The notes under the pieces are model-generated. The model had not been told where the DNA came from. It saw nothing but the letters and a program-made list of their open reading frames with translations, and made no database searches. Below are positions 1 through 10,942 of a DNA stretch of 64,000 nt, piece by piece. Position 1 is the first letter of the stretch; each line of letters opens with the position of its first letter. A program made the translations under genes and the position numbers. This DNA is from Halesus radiatus (Eukaryota; Arthropoda; Insecta; Trichoptera; Limnephilidae), in contig JAHDVE020006171.1 in NCBI GenBank assembly GCA_022606495.2, positions 16,553 to 80,552 on the forward strand, written 5' to 3'.

Positions 1-525
1 GTACAGTCCATGATAACTTTTGTATGACAACCCCTTAATTCAACCCCTCAATCATGTCTGATTACGTCTAAAAGATATCGAAATGACAATCTGGTTTTCT
101 TTAATGGAAGCAATATTCTTGATATGCTCGGTGTAACCCTAAGTGGCCAGCTCAGATATGGAGGCGCCATCGACTAGCTAGTTAGCCTCTCAGAAGCTGG
201 GCGTACTGTACAGAGCCCTCAGATACTTTAGTAGTACTCAACTTCTGACCCTGCATATAACACAATTATAATTTGTATAATTTGGCAGCCACCTCTGACC
301 GGGAGTTTCAAAACATCTGAAAAAAAACCTTGTCTCTGAACAGAAACGGGCGGTCCGTTTGATAGATTCGCCTATCTTAACAAACGGATTCCAATATTTG
401 GAACAAAGACGTTAGGTGGGAATGTTGTCCTTTTTCTACTGGTATTTCAATGAAAGATGCTCTAAGGAATAAGCGTCATTAATCCATTCGGTACCGATGC
501 ACAGTCGGGCGCCGAACATTTTTAC
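1..525. other. Unassigned intergenic DNA
   Basis: No gene, RNA or repeat recognised. Base composition is less AT-rich than the window average around 140-240 and 330-400, but neither strand reads as a known protein. Confidence 0.5.
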
Positions 526-708
526 ATGGTTAACATTCACATGAGAATGGGTCGCTTCTACGACTCGTACTTGTGTTCAACAGCTCGGCTGTGGAATTAT
601 TTTATGGCCTCTGTGTTTCCTCCCTTCTACAACATGTGTCTCTTCAAGACCCATGTTCACTTTTTTCGATCCTCTAAAAGACCCACCACACAGCATCCCC
701 AAAGGTGA
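526..708 (+). pseudogene. C-terminal fragment of a non-LTR retrotransposon ORF2 (LINE-1 family of this window)
   Basis: The last ~45 codons read CSTARLWNYFMASVFPPFYN followed by a basic FKTHVH stretch and a TGA at 706-708. The pattern 'A-x-LWN-x3-ASVFPP-x-YN-x3-FK-x-x-V' is typical of the C-terminal tail of insect LINE ORF2 proteins, downstream of the RT domain. No RT motifs lie upstream, so the copy is 5'-truncated, as is usual for LINEs. Two related tails are in the window: 41994-42122 on the minus strand, and 46273-46372, which matches only the 3' end. Residues before position 562 have no family support. Clade (CR1/Jockey-like) is not resolved. Confidence 0.6.
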
Positions 709-765
709 AATAGACCTTGAGGGAAATTATTTCCCTCAGGACCTACTGTAAAAAAATGTTCAAAA
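709..765 (+). other. LINE-1 family 3' UTR
   Basis: The bases after the TGA (AGACCTTGAGGGAAATTATT and on) match 46310-46340 downstream of the same tail, so they are the element's 3' untranslated end. Confidence 0.5.
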
Positions 766-949
766 TTTAGCAGGACGGCTATCTGAACAGAGTTTGTACC
801 CACAATAATTTGTTTTCCAAATAGCACTTAAAAAAAATGGATTTCACAATATCATTTTCAGGTTTCTTAGAAGCGTACACATGTCTTAATTGTTCAGTCA
901 ATTTTGTAGATTAAATTTTTAATTACTAATTATTTTTATTGAGATTTAA
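766..949. other. AT-rich DNA, nothing recognised
   Basis: No ORF or known repeat detected. Confidence 0.5.
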
Positions 950-954
950 AAACC

Positions 955-1255
955 TCATTGTAATATTTAATCATTGAAGAAAATAATATAAACATAACCT
1001 AAATGAAACATGAAACCGGAAAAAAAAACAGAAAATAAAAATAGCTGCCAATAATATGGGATTAAAAATGTTGAATAATATTGACAAATCTTGAATTTGA
1101 GATATGATATCGATGAAGATAATATAAATTGAACTGGTCTCATTAGCTAAGTTGGTAAAGCGGGTCCTGGGTTCGCCATTTTATTTTCTGTTGTTTTTTT
1201 CCGGTTTCATGTTTCATTTAGGTTATTTTAATATTATTTTCTTCGATGATTAAAT
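955..1255. repeat. SINE-B, two partial copies in inverted orientation
   Basis: The left part (955-1045, minus) carries the SINE-B 3' tail, including AACATGAAACCGG in complement form. The right part (1136-1255, plus) has a tRNA-like head (GGTCTCATTAGCTAAGTTGG, then a B box read as GGGTTCG) with an internal deletion, followed by the same tail in the other direction. The two tails are near-perfect inverted repeats, so the RNA would fold into a hairpin. Related copies lie at 3605-3800, 39965-40150, 41625-41760, 53940-54015, 54960-55145 and 55985-56045. Confidence 0.6.
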
Positions 1256-1585
1256 ATTATCGTTTAATTTTATAATTAAATTGGATTATTTTATATCTTT
1301 TCCAGTTCTGTCATTTATTTGGTACGGTATAAGAATAAGATATCCCACTCACTTCGTATTTACATAAAAGCTTAGCATTCCAGTGATTGGAAACCCGGCA
1401 ATTTCCTCATTCGGTTCGTCTGTTATTTGCATCATTGATTGTTGTTGCGGGAGCAATTTCCTGGATTCACAGTCCACAGAACGCCCTGCCGGGAGAGTTG
1501 GCCGCCACTGTCACCGTCGCTGGCATTGGTAACTCGATCAGAGTGTGATGGGCCCGCCGGGAAATAACAGCGTATTAGAAACGTA

Positions 1586-1612
1586 CCTAACCCAACCTAA
1601 CCTAACCTAACC
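1586..1612 (+). repeat. Short interstitial telomere-like (CCTAA)n array
   Basis: Five units of CCTAA (one variant, CCCAA) followed by CC. TTAGG is the ancestral insect telomere repeat, so this supports an arthropod origin. It is short and flanked by ordinary sequence, so it is interstitial and not a chromosome end. Looser copies of AACCTAACC occur near 46640 and 49710. Confidence 0.55.
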
Positions 1613-1697
1613 GGACTTAACCCGATGATCGTTTTCCACGTGCATAGAATTAAATCCTATTACATCATAACCTAGTCTCATCTTACCTAGTTACGAG

Positions 1698-2035
1698 TAT
1701 ATCTTATGTAGGTAGTTATAGTGTATTTTATCTAAGCGAACTACGCATATAAGTATGTAAACTTTTGATTTTTCGGCCTTTAATCGTATCTTTTTTTTTA
1801 AGATTTTTTTTTTTAAATATATTTATATTATTGTGACACCTCACAAGAGCGCCATGTATGTATAGAGTACATACAGGATAACTTTATCGCTACCCGGTTG
1901 GGCAATATTGTGAGGCGGGTTAAGGATATGCATACTACATACCGCTTCAGCGGCACAAAGTTATGTTGTATGTAGGTAGGTATATCGTATTTTCCTTAAG
2001 CTGACTGAACATATAAGTATGTCGTATTTTGTTCC
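1698..2035. repeat. Pair of diverged direct repeats
   Basis: 1698-1770 and 1969-2035 share TATGTAGGTAG, a TATCT/TCCTTAAGC region and CATATAAGTATGT, in the same order. The 200 bp between contains T-runs. No coding sense. Confidence 0.4.
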
Positions 2036-2084
2036 TCGGTATATCTTCTCTACATACTCCTGGGGACAAAACATTATCTGATAG

Positions 2085-2333
2085 CAAAAATATTTGTAAA
2101 GCTCAAGATGCCTACAGTTTTAAGTATATTGACTTTTGTTATAAGGCCGTATATCCTCTCTGCATACGTTACCAGAGAGGAAGTACAAAATAAATAATCC
2201 TTTGGGGATAAGGTATTCGAGTGATCAACTGGCGGAGGGATCAGCAGAACTGTCCCTGGGATCAACTGTCCGGCGCATCAACTGTCGGGGGAACAACTAT
2301 TGGGGGATCAACGGTCAGGGGATCAAGATGCAG
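2085..2333 (+). repeat. Repeat element G with 16-bp G-rich minisatellite (copy 1)
   Basis: 2221-2333 holds about seven degenerate units of GGATCAACTGTCGGGG. The 130 bp before it (AAGATGCCTACAG, TATCCTCTCTGCATAC) match the sequence before the same minisatellite at 58575-58640. The two loci are therefore copies of one dispersed element that carries the minisatellite, not two independent arrays. Confidence 0.6.
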
Positions 2334-2357
2334 GTCACCAAATAATATTTTTTATGC

Positions 2358-2705
2358 TTTTGGCACGTCCCATAGTGGAAAATTCGCTCAATATCACCAC
2401 CAATATATATAGACAACCATTCAGAATAGACACGTTGCTTGAAATCTTGTTTTGTTTCATGGTGCTTTAACACAAAGTGTTGAATTCCATAAGGTTAAAC
2501 TTAAACCGTCTGAGGCATCAAGAAATGATGTGTTTTCCGTATTTGGTGATCAAATCTGAATAGCCAGGTACTTTTCCACCTTTCTCTTCTCATCTCTTTC
2601 CCCTCCCCATATCATTCACCCTTGCAATATGCCCCAATCGGGAATGCCATAGTCTCACTGGCCCCAATTAGCAAAGGAGCACGGCTCTAGTGCGTTATTC
2701 ACTTT
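2358..2705 (+). repeat. SINE-A, partial copy
   Basis: Matches SINE-A from the GCACGTTCC region through ACCATTCAGAAT, GTTGCTTGAAAT and TGAATAGCCAGGTAC to CCATAGTCTCACTGG. About 80 bp of unrelated sequence interrupts it around 2452-2530. The tRNA-like head is missing. Confidence 0.7.
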
Positions 2706-3270
2706 AAAGAAAAATAAATTGGCACAGTTCCTAGTCTGACGGTCAATATAATGATGAGAGATTGTAACTTATTTTCCTTGAAGAGCTCGCAATATCACAA
2801 TTGAATTACAAACAAAAAAAAATCATTCAAATTTGTAAGTCTTGTAATAAGGTAGCGATATATAACGCCGATAGGTAGTGAAGTCAATATTTCATATTTT
2901 AATAAACAACTTGGTTAATTGTAGGTCTGCTAAGAACTCCCGAGTGAAAAGATTTTTTTTTTAAATCAAGATTTGTTTTTTCCGTCATAATAGTTGACAA
3001 GATGTTTTTTTTCCAAATCTATGGTATCATATTTTTAACATGTTTCTTATACTAGCATAAGCTATTTATTAAAAACCTAGTAATTTATGGTACCTTATTC
3101 TTACTCTGGTCTAATAATCGCTGAAAAAAAAAAGAAATTAATATAAGCATATAAGAATCCCCCTCATGCAAGGTACAATGAGACACCCGTAATCATATCC
3201 CATTATTTTGATTGCATTCACAATAATATCAAATATCCCTGCGTGTGTACAAGTATTGAATAAGTCAACC
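2706..3270. other. AT-rich DNA, nothing recognised
   Basis: T and A runs only; no ORF over 60 codons and no recognised repeat. Confidence 0.5.
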
Positions 3271-3272
3271 AG

Positions 3273-3487
3273 TATGGGTATCTAGGTGTCACGGTGGATT
3301 GTAATATGAAATGGGACGTACAAATGTCCAACCTCTGTAAACGCCTTCAAGCCACTGTAGGAAGACACTAAAAAGTAAATTTTCATATGCCTATAAAAAC
3401 TATTAAACTAATATATTTGTCTCTGGCAGAATCGACCATAAGGTATGGTATAACTTCTTGGATAAACTGGTGTAAGACCAACATATG
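3273..3487 (+). pseudogene. LINE-2 family ORF2 fragment (post-RT region)
   Basis: One frame reads YLGVTVDCNMKWDVQMSNLC, then a TAA at 3369-3371, then KTIKLIYLSLAESTIRYGIT in the same frame. 'YLGV-x-(V/L)D-x3-W' followed by 'YxSLxxSxLRYGI' is the conserved region after the RT palm of Jockey/CR1-type LINEs. The second half matches 31433-31543 nearly word for word (IYLSLAESTLRCGITSWG), so both come from one family. The in-frame stop and missing catalytic domain make it dead. Confidence 0.7.
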
Positions 3488-3604
3488 ACATGTGCAGCTG
3501 ATTAAAAACGCCATGGTATTGTTGCTAGTAAGCAAAACAATTTTTAAACAAAGACGAGACATTGATATAGCATGTATAAATCAATTAATGTATTAAGTCA
3601 TTAA

Positions 3605-3800
3605 CAATTACTCTTTTTTTAATCGTTGAAGGAGATAATATAAACACATCCCGAATGAACCACGAAACCGAAAAACAAACAGAAAATAAAAAGATTTCAG
3701 TCGCATCTGGGACTCGAACCCAGGACCTCTACCTATCCGGGGTAACCGCTTAACCAACGCTAATGAGACCAGTTCAAATTACGCCGATCTACACCGATAT
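3605..3800 (-). repeat. SINE-B, best-preserved copy
   Basis: Read on the minus strand: a tRNA-like head (CTGGTCTCATTAGC; A box; B box GGTTCGAGTCC near 3716), then GCGACTGAAATC, a linker TTTTATTTTCTGTTTG, CGGTTTCGTGG and a 3' tail ending TATTATCTCCTTCAACGATT. The intact A and B boxes are internal pol III promoter elements. The head is a degenerate tRNA relative, not a working tRNA gene. Confidence 0.7.
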
Positions 3801-3927
3801 CATACTTCATATAATATATAAAATAAATATGGTCAACACCCTTGAATGCATTATACCATTTTTATTTAATGTGCTGCCATACGATGCCTTAAAGTATTGA
3901 CTTTTTGAAAGTCCTGTTTATTAAGGT

Positions 3928-4060
3928 TAACAAATATTATGGTCTCCTTCATTGTATATCTCCTTGATATCTGCTGTATTGACCCATTTTGCTCTTTCTG
4001 TGTTGTCTTTAAAGCAAATATGATGGTCACCTTGATTGTGTATCTCCTTGTGATATCTAA
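3928..4060. repeat. Imperfect tandem duplication, ~88-bp spacing
   Basis: AAATATTATGGTCTCCTTCA at 3932 recurs as AAATATGATGGTCACCTTGA at 4017, each followed by TATCTCCTTG and GATATCT. Confidence 0.45.
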
Positions 4061-5103
4061 GGATATCTTTAAAATTATTTAAGTTCTACTATCAAATTAA
4101 GAGTATATTCTCACTGCAACAAAACTGTACTACTGTAAAACTGTGTGTCTCTCAACCTGTCTGATTTCAATGAGATCTTGATATTTTAATCATACTATTT
4201 GATTGCTCTTATGTAATTGTTTGTTATTACTGTAACAAAACTTTTCTACTGTTTTCATATTTTTAAATATAGTTTTTTCAACTTATGGGTATTGTCTATA
4301 TTATTCTATTATTGCGCTACTATTTGGATGAATATTTTTTATTTATTGTTGTATTATATAATATCGTTGAACTTAACTCCTGCTAACAAGTTACTTGCAA
4401 TACCTTAAAGTATAGAAATTCCCAGTGTATGAAAAATAACATTATACAATAAAATAAATTATACATGTTTCCAGTAGTATGGCAAAAATGCTTGAACGAT
4501 GTAAATTAAAATATAACGAAATGCGCCAAACGAATAACGTTCTCTCCGCTATTATTGAATGTATAGTAAGTTAGGTATTTCAACACAACAAATATAACGG
4601 CCCTTAGTTTCCTTAGCACCGTAGTTTCATCATTTTCCCACTGTAAAACACAGTACCTAACTGCAAGCCGCAGTGGTCTGTGGACGTTCAGACCAAAGGA
4701 AAGGAATAAGAGGAGACAAATAAATGTCCCCAACTAGCAGAATTCTAACAAATAATAATGTCCGCAAACTGAGCAATTGCACTCTCTAAAGATTCAAAGT
4801 AGTTTTCAATTTATTTTCCAGTGGAACGAAGAACTAAAGAAAATCTGTGAATGTTATAACCGATGTTTTTGTAAGTAGGCAATATTATTGTGTTGTTTAC
4901 ATAATTTTTTTTTAATAAGGCTAGCATTATCTGGTTACGAATAACCTGGCAATATTTTAAAATCACTTACTACCTACACTAAGCGGAAAATGTTCCATAT
5001 GTCGTGATGGAGGACTTAGCCAGCCGAGGAATTGAAATCACGATGTCTGGGTGGAACCCAGACTCGATGCCAACTCAGCCACTGACCGGTGAATCTATTT
5101 ATA
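4061..5103. other. AT-rich DNA without recognised genes
   Basis: Short open frames at 4217-4408 and 4506-4733 have no recognisable motif and biased, low-complexity composition. No repeat family of the window was found here. Confidence 0.45.
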
Positions 5104-5936
5104 TACATGATTAAATAAAATATACTTTTTTAAACCCAATTTTACTTTTTGTATTTATGACCGTGACCGGTTTAAGCCTGTGACGGCTATTTTAACTGAT
5201 ACATTTATTTCTTAAACTACGGGCTACATACATTTTAGGTATCAGGGGTAACAAACCATGATTTTACTTAGATTGTATTTTCCAGTATTGTTACAGCATG
5301 ATTTTATAAAACTTGACTTATATGGTACTTTGAATTTATTAATAATATTACTTTATATATCAATCTGATTTTTAAAATCATTAAGATGGGTTTCAGTTGT
5401 TTTTATTCTAAAGATGATTTTATATTATTTGTATAATAAAAGGTTGGTGAATACTGATCGATAATGAGTTTATTCTAGAATTGTTCCATCTTAGTTGTAA
5501 TATCAAGGTTAACAACAAGGTTTTTTTTTGTTTTCTTGTTGTTAACCTTGAAGTGAAAAATATAATCTAAGTAAATTCATTTTTCAATTGGGAATGTCAT
5601 AGCACGACCAGCTTCGGCCAGTTGGAACGTTTGTGCGGTATTCGTATTAATAATTAATAACTATACAGCTTCGATCATCAAAATCTGAAACAGAACTTAA
5701 TTTTTTTTTAAAGAGACCAAATTAACTGTTTAATTTAATGTACACTATGCACCATTATTTGATTCAGCACTGAGAAAACAATAAACTGCTTCCAAGATTT
5801 TGCAAAATTGTATATAACCCAAAGTTTAAGAAATAAAATGTACAAGTATGAAGATAGCCGTCACAGGCTGAAACCGGTCACGGTTATAAATAAAAAGTGG
5901 AATAGTGTTTTAAAAAGTATCTTTTATTTAATCATT
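5104..5936. mobile_element. Inverted pair of CCGG-UC hammerhead-like units (pair 1)
   Basis: The left arm (5104-5222) and right arm (5822-5936) are reverse complements over about 110 bp. Each carries GCCGTCACAGGCT and ACCGGTCACGG. On the right (plus, 5848-5879) the order is UGAAGA, stem GCC/GGC, GAAA, CCGG, UC. The left copy (minus, 5165-5198) has lost the GAAA (UAAA) and the CUGA box. A third copy lies at 55390-55421. The layout resembles terminal repeats of Penelope-like elements in inverted orientation; that assignment is inference. Confidence 0.5.
5503..5551. repeat. Perfect 17-bp hairpin
   Basis: TCAAGGTTAACAACAAG (5503-5519) is the exact reverse complement of 5535-5551, with a T-rich 15-base loop. 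Confidence 0.8.
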
Positions 5937-6377
5937 ATAACAGTTTCAAAAACAGGAATATTTATATACATGTTTTAAGTTTGTTTTTATTGGTGTTTCT
6001 TTACATCCAATTAATATGAAACAGTTATTTCAAGGTTATTTTTTCTTAATTTTATTGCAGAAATAATATTGATCAAATCATTTCCAAGTGTTCTGTGTCC
6101 TCCGCATTTAGATAATTTGTTTGGGAGGCGCTTCGCTAATTACTAGAACAGCGAAGCGAAATCTTGGAAGCAGTTTATTGTTTTCTCAGTGCTGAATCAA
6201 ATAATGGTGCATAGTGTACATTAAATAAAACGGTTAATTTGGTCTCTTTAAAAAAGAATTAAGTTCTGCATCATATTTTGATTATCGAAGCTGTATAATT
6301 ATTAATTATTAATACGAATACCGCACAAACGTTCCAACTGGCCGAAGCTGGTCGTGCTATGACATTCCGAATTGAGA
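5582..6377. repeat. Long inverted repeat, ~217-bp arms
   Basis: Arm 5582-5798 and arm 6159-6377 are nearly identical when one is reversed, separated by ~360 bp. The outer ~65 bp of each arm is the SINE-A 3' end (CAATTGGGAATGTCATAG, then TTGTGCGGTATTCG). The inner part (CACCATTATTTGATTCAGCA) is unrelated to other families here. The right arm is preceded by a small hairpin (CGCTTCGCT / AGCGAAGCG). The spacer holds the right arm of hammerhead-like pair 1. Such close arm identity suggests a recent event or gene conversion. Confidence 0.85.
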
Positions 6378-6600
6378 AATATTGCGAGGTTTAAGGGAGT
6401 GGGTAGGGGAATAAGATGAGTAAAAGGGGTTGGAAAATACCTTGACTATTCAAAACAGTTTTTTATGTGAATACCATACAAGAGTCGTAATTATTTCTTA
6501 CTAACCGCAGTCGGTAGGATTACTGAAGGGAGTAGGGTGGGAAGGAGACGGGGTAGAGAAAGGTAGAGAAGTACCTGGCTATTCAGATCTTGTTATTAAA
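6378..6600 (-). repeat. SINE-A fragments, minus orientation
   Basis: 6510-6600 reads GAAGTACCTGGCTATTCAGA and AAACACGGCTTAAG, matching the SINE-A middle in reverse. 6378-6470 is a second diverged piece of the same region (ATACCTTGACTATTCA). Confidence 0.55.
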
Positions 6601-7471
6601 CACGGCTTAAGTTATTTGAAGCAAAGGTTTGATTATTAATTGTCGTTTTTCACCCGAGCCACTGGGGGTATCTACCAGATTAACCAAGTAAAATCACAAA
6701 ATTATGAAAATAAAAATTCTGCAAAAATTCGGAAAAATGAGTTTAGAATCAGAATGCATTCCAACGCTCGCACGCCTGAATAGAGTGCCAAGATTTAAAT
6801 TTTTATAGGGCGTCCATCACCCGCGTTTTTTGAAAAAGTACCTCACGTCCAAAGAGCTCCGGAATAAAATTTACAATGTTTACACTCCGCTACGTGACGT
6901 AGTACTGTCACCCGGGCCTCGGTGGGACGTACTGTACGTGTACACTGTACAGTACGTCGTCCTCGATTTAGTATGCCACTCCGCTCCATATTCCATAAAC
7001 AATAGACGATATTTGCGTACCAACTGTGGAATTGATATGCAAGTTTTTACGTGCAGTACGTATTTCTTTTCTTTTGAATGTTTTGTGCCGTGTTTGTGAG
7101 AAATTGTTCAGATAGTTATTTTTTTTTTTTTTTTTATGTGACAATTTTATTCAAGAATTTTTTTGTTGTATTTTAAACATTAACGCCTTTTGACTTTTAC
7201 ATAGTACAACATAAAGTACAAGAGATAAATTATGATTTAAACAAAGGTTTAAGCAAAAAGGAGCCCTTATGAGCGTGTATAATAACAATAGTACACCCGC
7301 TAACAAACAATAAATTCACTTCAACATGTAAAAGCATTACGTGCAAAGGTTTTTTTTTCTAAAATATTTTAATAAGCGCCATCTGTGTGCGCGTATTACG
7401 TTTCGTTTACCATTTAGATTTTACAGTGATATTGGGATGGCGGAATAATAGTCAATAGACTGTAATTAACA
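6601..7471. other. No supported gene
   Basis: An open frame at 6830-7099 (89 codons) overlaps a GC-richer stretch with the self-complementary GTACGTGTACACTGTACAG (6935-6953). It shows no recognisable domain, so it is not called. 7117-7135 is a poly-T run. Confidence 0.4.
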
Positions 7472-7589
7472 TAATGTGGGCTCGGTTGACAGTTCGATCT
7501 AAAACCGCTCGTCGCGCAGTAACAAAAGATGTTCATCGCCGCGACCGGAGCATCTGGCCAATTCTGGATTACCGTGAAGTTTCAGTCAG
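7472..7589 (+). CDS. Candidate first coding exon, unknown protein
   Basis: An ATG at 7472 opens MWARLTVRSKTARRAVTKDV and continues for about 39 codons, rich in Arg and Lys and of balanced codon use compared with the AT-rich flanks. The frame ends at a splice-donor-like CAG|GTGAAT at about 7589/7590; without splicing it meets TGA immediately. An arginine-rich, acid-poor N-terminus could be a mitochondrial presequence, but that is inference. No acceptor or downstream exon was identified. The sequence just upstream (GATGGCGGAATA, GACTGTAATTAA) is repeated at 13937-13970, so this may instead be repeat DNA. I do not recognise the protein. Confidence 0.25.
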
Positions 7590-7936
7590 GTGAATTAAGT
7601 GCTAAAGAATATCCACGAACCAAGGTAGGCTTATTCAATTTTCTTAGCATCCTCCTATTTCTCTTTAGTCCTTCCCGTCACATTTTTCTCATCTGGTTCC
7701 TCAGATTAACTTCGCCAACCCAGAAGTGGGATTCTATCAGAGCTATCGAGAAAGTACATAATAAGCGTTTTATGGTAAATATTCAACATTTTCCTAAATA
7801 GTTATTAATTAACAGTTTTGTCATAAGTAATCAACATTTTTTCAAAATATGTACATACTTAATAAAAATACTACTTAACTTTTGATTTCCTTACGGGAAT
7901 TTTAAATATTGCTTTGTAAAAACACCCTTTTTTACT

Positions 7937-8217
7937 ATTTAATAAAATAAGCACTTTTTTGTAAACCACGGATTTATTGTATTTTTACGACAACCGGTTT
8001 CACTTAGGTCAAGCTTCGTCAGGGAAAATATAATATTAGTTTTATTATTATCCGCATTTCATCAAATCAGCAAATATAATAACAGTTATTATATTTGCCC
8101 TGATGCAGCTTAATCTAAGCGAAACGTTTCGCGTAAAAATACGATAAATCTGTGGTTTATAACAAAGCGTTTGTTTTATTAAATATGATTTCAAACCACA
8201 AATTGGTTACTTCTTAT
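7937..8217. mobile_element. Inverted pair of CCGG-UU hammerhead-like units (pair 2)
   Basis: The left arm (7937-8040) and right arm (8090-8165) are inverted copies: AAACCACGGATTTATTGTAT on the left and GATAAATCTGTGGTTTATAA on the right. A 3' tail (TCAAACCACAAATTGG, 8193-8217) follows the right arm only. Cores: minus 7992-8022 (CUGACGA, A, stem GCUU/AAGU, GAAA, CCGG, UU) and plus 8100-8130 (CUGAUGC, stem GCUU/AAGC, GAAA, CGUU, UC). Family members: 35352-35628 (pair), 51610-51700 and 62456-62605 (single units). Confidence 0.6.
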
Positions 8218-8261
8218 GAAAATACACTATTTCACTTTTGTTTTTAATGATTTACAGATGT

Positions 8262-8330
8262 TGTGCACTTTGCATTTCAAGCAGCGTTTCGATTCTGGGT
8301 GGTGTTCTTTCACCAAAGCGGTATTGGGAG
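8262..8330 (-). repeat. SINE-A core fragment
   Basis: CATTTCAAGCAGCGTTTCGA, then TTCTTTCACCAAAGCGGTAT: the reverse of the SINE-A core around its 'CAGTATCGCCCTGGTGAAAG' block. The open frame across it is therefore repeat-derived. Confidence 0.6.
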
Positions 8331-9460
8331 TAAATACATCTTCAGTTTTGTGTCTTTTCAACAACCCTGTGCGCTTTATGCTTTAATAGTGTGTCCCAGA
8401 CTAGGCAAAAGGAATCGTACAGTGGTTCGTAGAATAGTCGCCTTGTACGTATTCTAGTATTTTCATGAAAACTTCGTCTCCAAGACGACTATTATGCAGC
8501 AAATTAAATTTACAATGTCTCGGTTCACTTAGGTACTTTAATTCGACACAGTTTCTATTAAATCTCTACGTTCAATGTTTTGCAACCGATTTCTTTTTGT
8601 TAAAAGAAGAGTGAAGATTGGTAATCACGCTAAAACCCTTTTCCACGAGGTAAGAAATTGGAAAAGCTATCAAAAACTTTCTTGCGATAGAACATAATGC
8701 AGGATAAGCAGTAGGAATATATTTTTGAACCCAGAATTGCTGATAAACTGCACCTTAAGTTCTTCGTTTGTGCTTAATCCAATCACTTTGCTGGTATGGA
8801 AACTAGTAAAAACTTGCATGTGAACGTGCGAAGTAGGCTCATCGAGCGAACCTTAATGCGCCGCATTACTATGTGTGCAGTTTAAATGGACTACGATCCG
8901 TAGAATCCATTTACATTTTTTTCTCCCTGCGTCGACCCCCTGCAAATCTATGTGAACCCCCAGGGATCCATATGAACCACTTTTTGAACCATGGTCTAGA
9001 GTAGAATAATGAGGTTGTGTTTTGTTATTTCATCAAGAAGCACGAAAATTCTGTTTTAACGGGTTGAGAAAGGAGGATGGGGGTGTTTTCATAAATCTCA
9101 TATAAACAGCGACCTTCCTCTTGTTTTGATGGGCAAATGTGCAAAATTTCATCAAGCTCGAAATAAAACTGTAGGTTTAAATAAAAAACAAACCCACCCA
9201 CAGACATTCTACCTTACGTACAAGGGTCCGCGTGTAAAGTGCGGTAATTTCTGGGGGTGTTTCTGCATGATAGTATGTACAAGTAAAAACAAAACAAAAC
9301 TTTTTTGAAAATTCCAACGTTTAAAGGCGTAGTTTTTAGATAAAAAAAATGTTTCTTTGTAGAAAAATACCTTTTCCCTTGAAAAATATTTTATTATGGG
9401 AAAAAAGTTACTAAATATCGAAAAAGTTATTTATATTTTTTTACCATCATGTAGAGTCAA
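8331..9460. other. No supported gene
   Basis: Mixed sequence between a SINE fragment and the LINE RT remnant. Open frames of ~60 codons on both strands at 9025-9308 overlap each other and have no known motif. Confidence 0.45.
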
Positions 9461-9463
9461 CTC

Positions 9464-10604
9464 ATGTTGCGTATGCTCACTGAGAAGTTTCTGGCAAAGA
9501 AAAAGAAACTTTTCTGTGCTTTTGTAGATCTACAAAAAGTATACGACCGAGTTGACAGAAAAAAGTTATGGAAGGTGTTGTCCAAGTATGGTGTGAATAC
9601 AAATTTTATACAGGCAATCGCATCTCTGTACGAGGGAAGCGTTGCATGTGTGAGGGTAAACGGTGATTTTACGGTGTGGTTTGATATCACAAAAGGTGTT
9701 AAGCAAGGCTGCGTAATGTCACCGTGGTTATTCAATCTATACATGGATAATTGTATGCAAGAATTGAAAGAGGTGAGCTTGGGCGCGAAAATGAGTAGTC
9801 TGCAACTATGTTGCCTGTTGTATGCTGATGATGTGGTGATGATTACTAACAGTATGGAAGATCTACAGTCCCTCGTATCTAGGATGAACGAAGTATGTAT
9901 GAAGAATGAGCTAATGATGAATGTAAGTAAGTCCAAAGTCATGGTGTTTGAAAGAGAGAGTACGAAAACAGTGTGCAATATAGTTGTGAATGATGAATAC
10001 TTGGAGCAGGTCGATAAGTTTGTGTATTTGGAAAGTATGTTTACGAGAGATGGAAAGACTGATAGGGATATTGAAAGAAGGTGAATGCAGGAAACTCCCT
10101 AACGGAGGACTGAACGCGGTTGACGCAAACAAAAAGTTGTCCAAAGAAGCAAAGCTAGCAGTCCACAGTGGAGTGCTGTTACCAACCCTGATGTATGATA
10201 GTGAGGCATGGAACTGGCAGAGGAAGGATGAAAGTAGACTGAATGCTGTAGAAATGAGATGTCTGAGACGAATGTGTGGTAAAACCATATATGATCGTGT
10301 GAAAAATGTTGAGAGTCATAAATAATGCAAGGCTGATGTAAGCGTAGTGAGCAAGATCAATAAAGGGACGCTTAGATGGTTTGGGCATGTAGAGCGAATG
10401 AACGAATGTGAATGGAAGAAGATACCAGGACGTCCGAGGAAGACATGGCACGATCAAGTGAATCAAATACTTGAGTCGGGCCATGTCAGAAGTCGGAATA
10501 ACCAGAAAGTATGGATGGATTTGAATTACGCAAGGAGTGTGTGCCAAGACCGAGTTGTTTGGCGGTCCGTCCTCTCTGCATACCCCTGCGAGGAAACGGC
10601 GTGA
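9464..10604 (+). pseudogene. Non-LTR retrotransposon reverse transcriptase, 5'-truncated and frameshifted
   Basis: RT palm motifs are clear: motif A FCAFVDLQKVYDRVD (catalytic Asp22 of the open frame at 9464), motif B GVKQGCVMSPWLFNLYMD, and motif C LLYADDVVMI (Asp122, Asp123). The thumb region follows. Near 10102 the reading shifts by one frame (VNAGNSL to NGGLNAVDANKKL). A TAA at 10324-10326 interrupts the second part, which otherwise continues through GVLLPTLMYDSEAW, EMRCLRRMCG and the LINE tail signature LRWFGHVERMNE to a stop at 10602-10604. The endonuclease and N-terminal RT are absent. Catalytic residues survive, but one frameshift, one stop and the truncation make it inactive. The clade (RTE- or Jockey-related) is not decided. 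Confidence 0.9.
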
Positions 10605-10942
10605 TGATTATTATTTTTAATGATTATCTTATGAGAAAAACTGTTTTTTCAATTTTTTTTAATAAATATCTCTTTTTAGTACCCGTGGTGGCCGAATTAA
10701 AAAACAAAAAGTTTTTTTTTTTCTATTTTAAAAATAAGTACAGAGTTATTTAAAATGATTTACTTAATTTCGTGCGCTACATTTTCTGAATTATACGTTA
10801 CATGTGACTGATCTGCATAGCAATTGAAAGAGGAGGTTCGAAAGTTTCGAATCCTACTGCCAAATCGTTGATAGTTGCACAGACGACCACTAGAGTGCTC
10901 CCGCGCGCCGCAATATGGTCATTTCATGTCAGTTGTGAGTAA

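Noticed and set aside
1586..1612. Chromosome end
   Set aside because: Only five degenerate telomere-like units with ordinary sequence on both sides.
6830..7099. 89-codon open frame
   Set aside because: No domain, no splice context, overlaps a self-complementary stretch; length expected by chance.
9464..10604. Active reverse transcriptase
   Set aside because: Palm motifs are intact, but the copy is truncated, frameshifted and has an internal stop.
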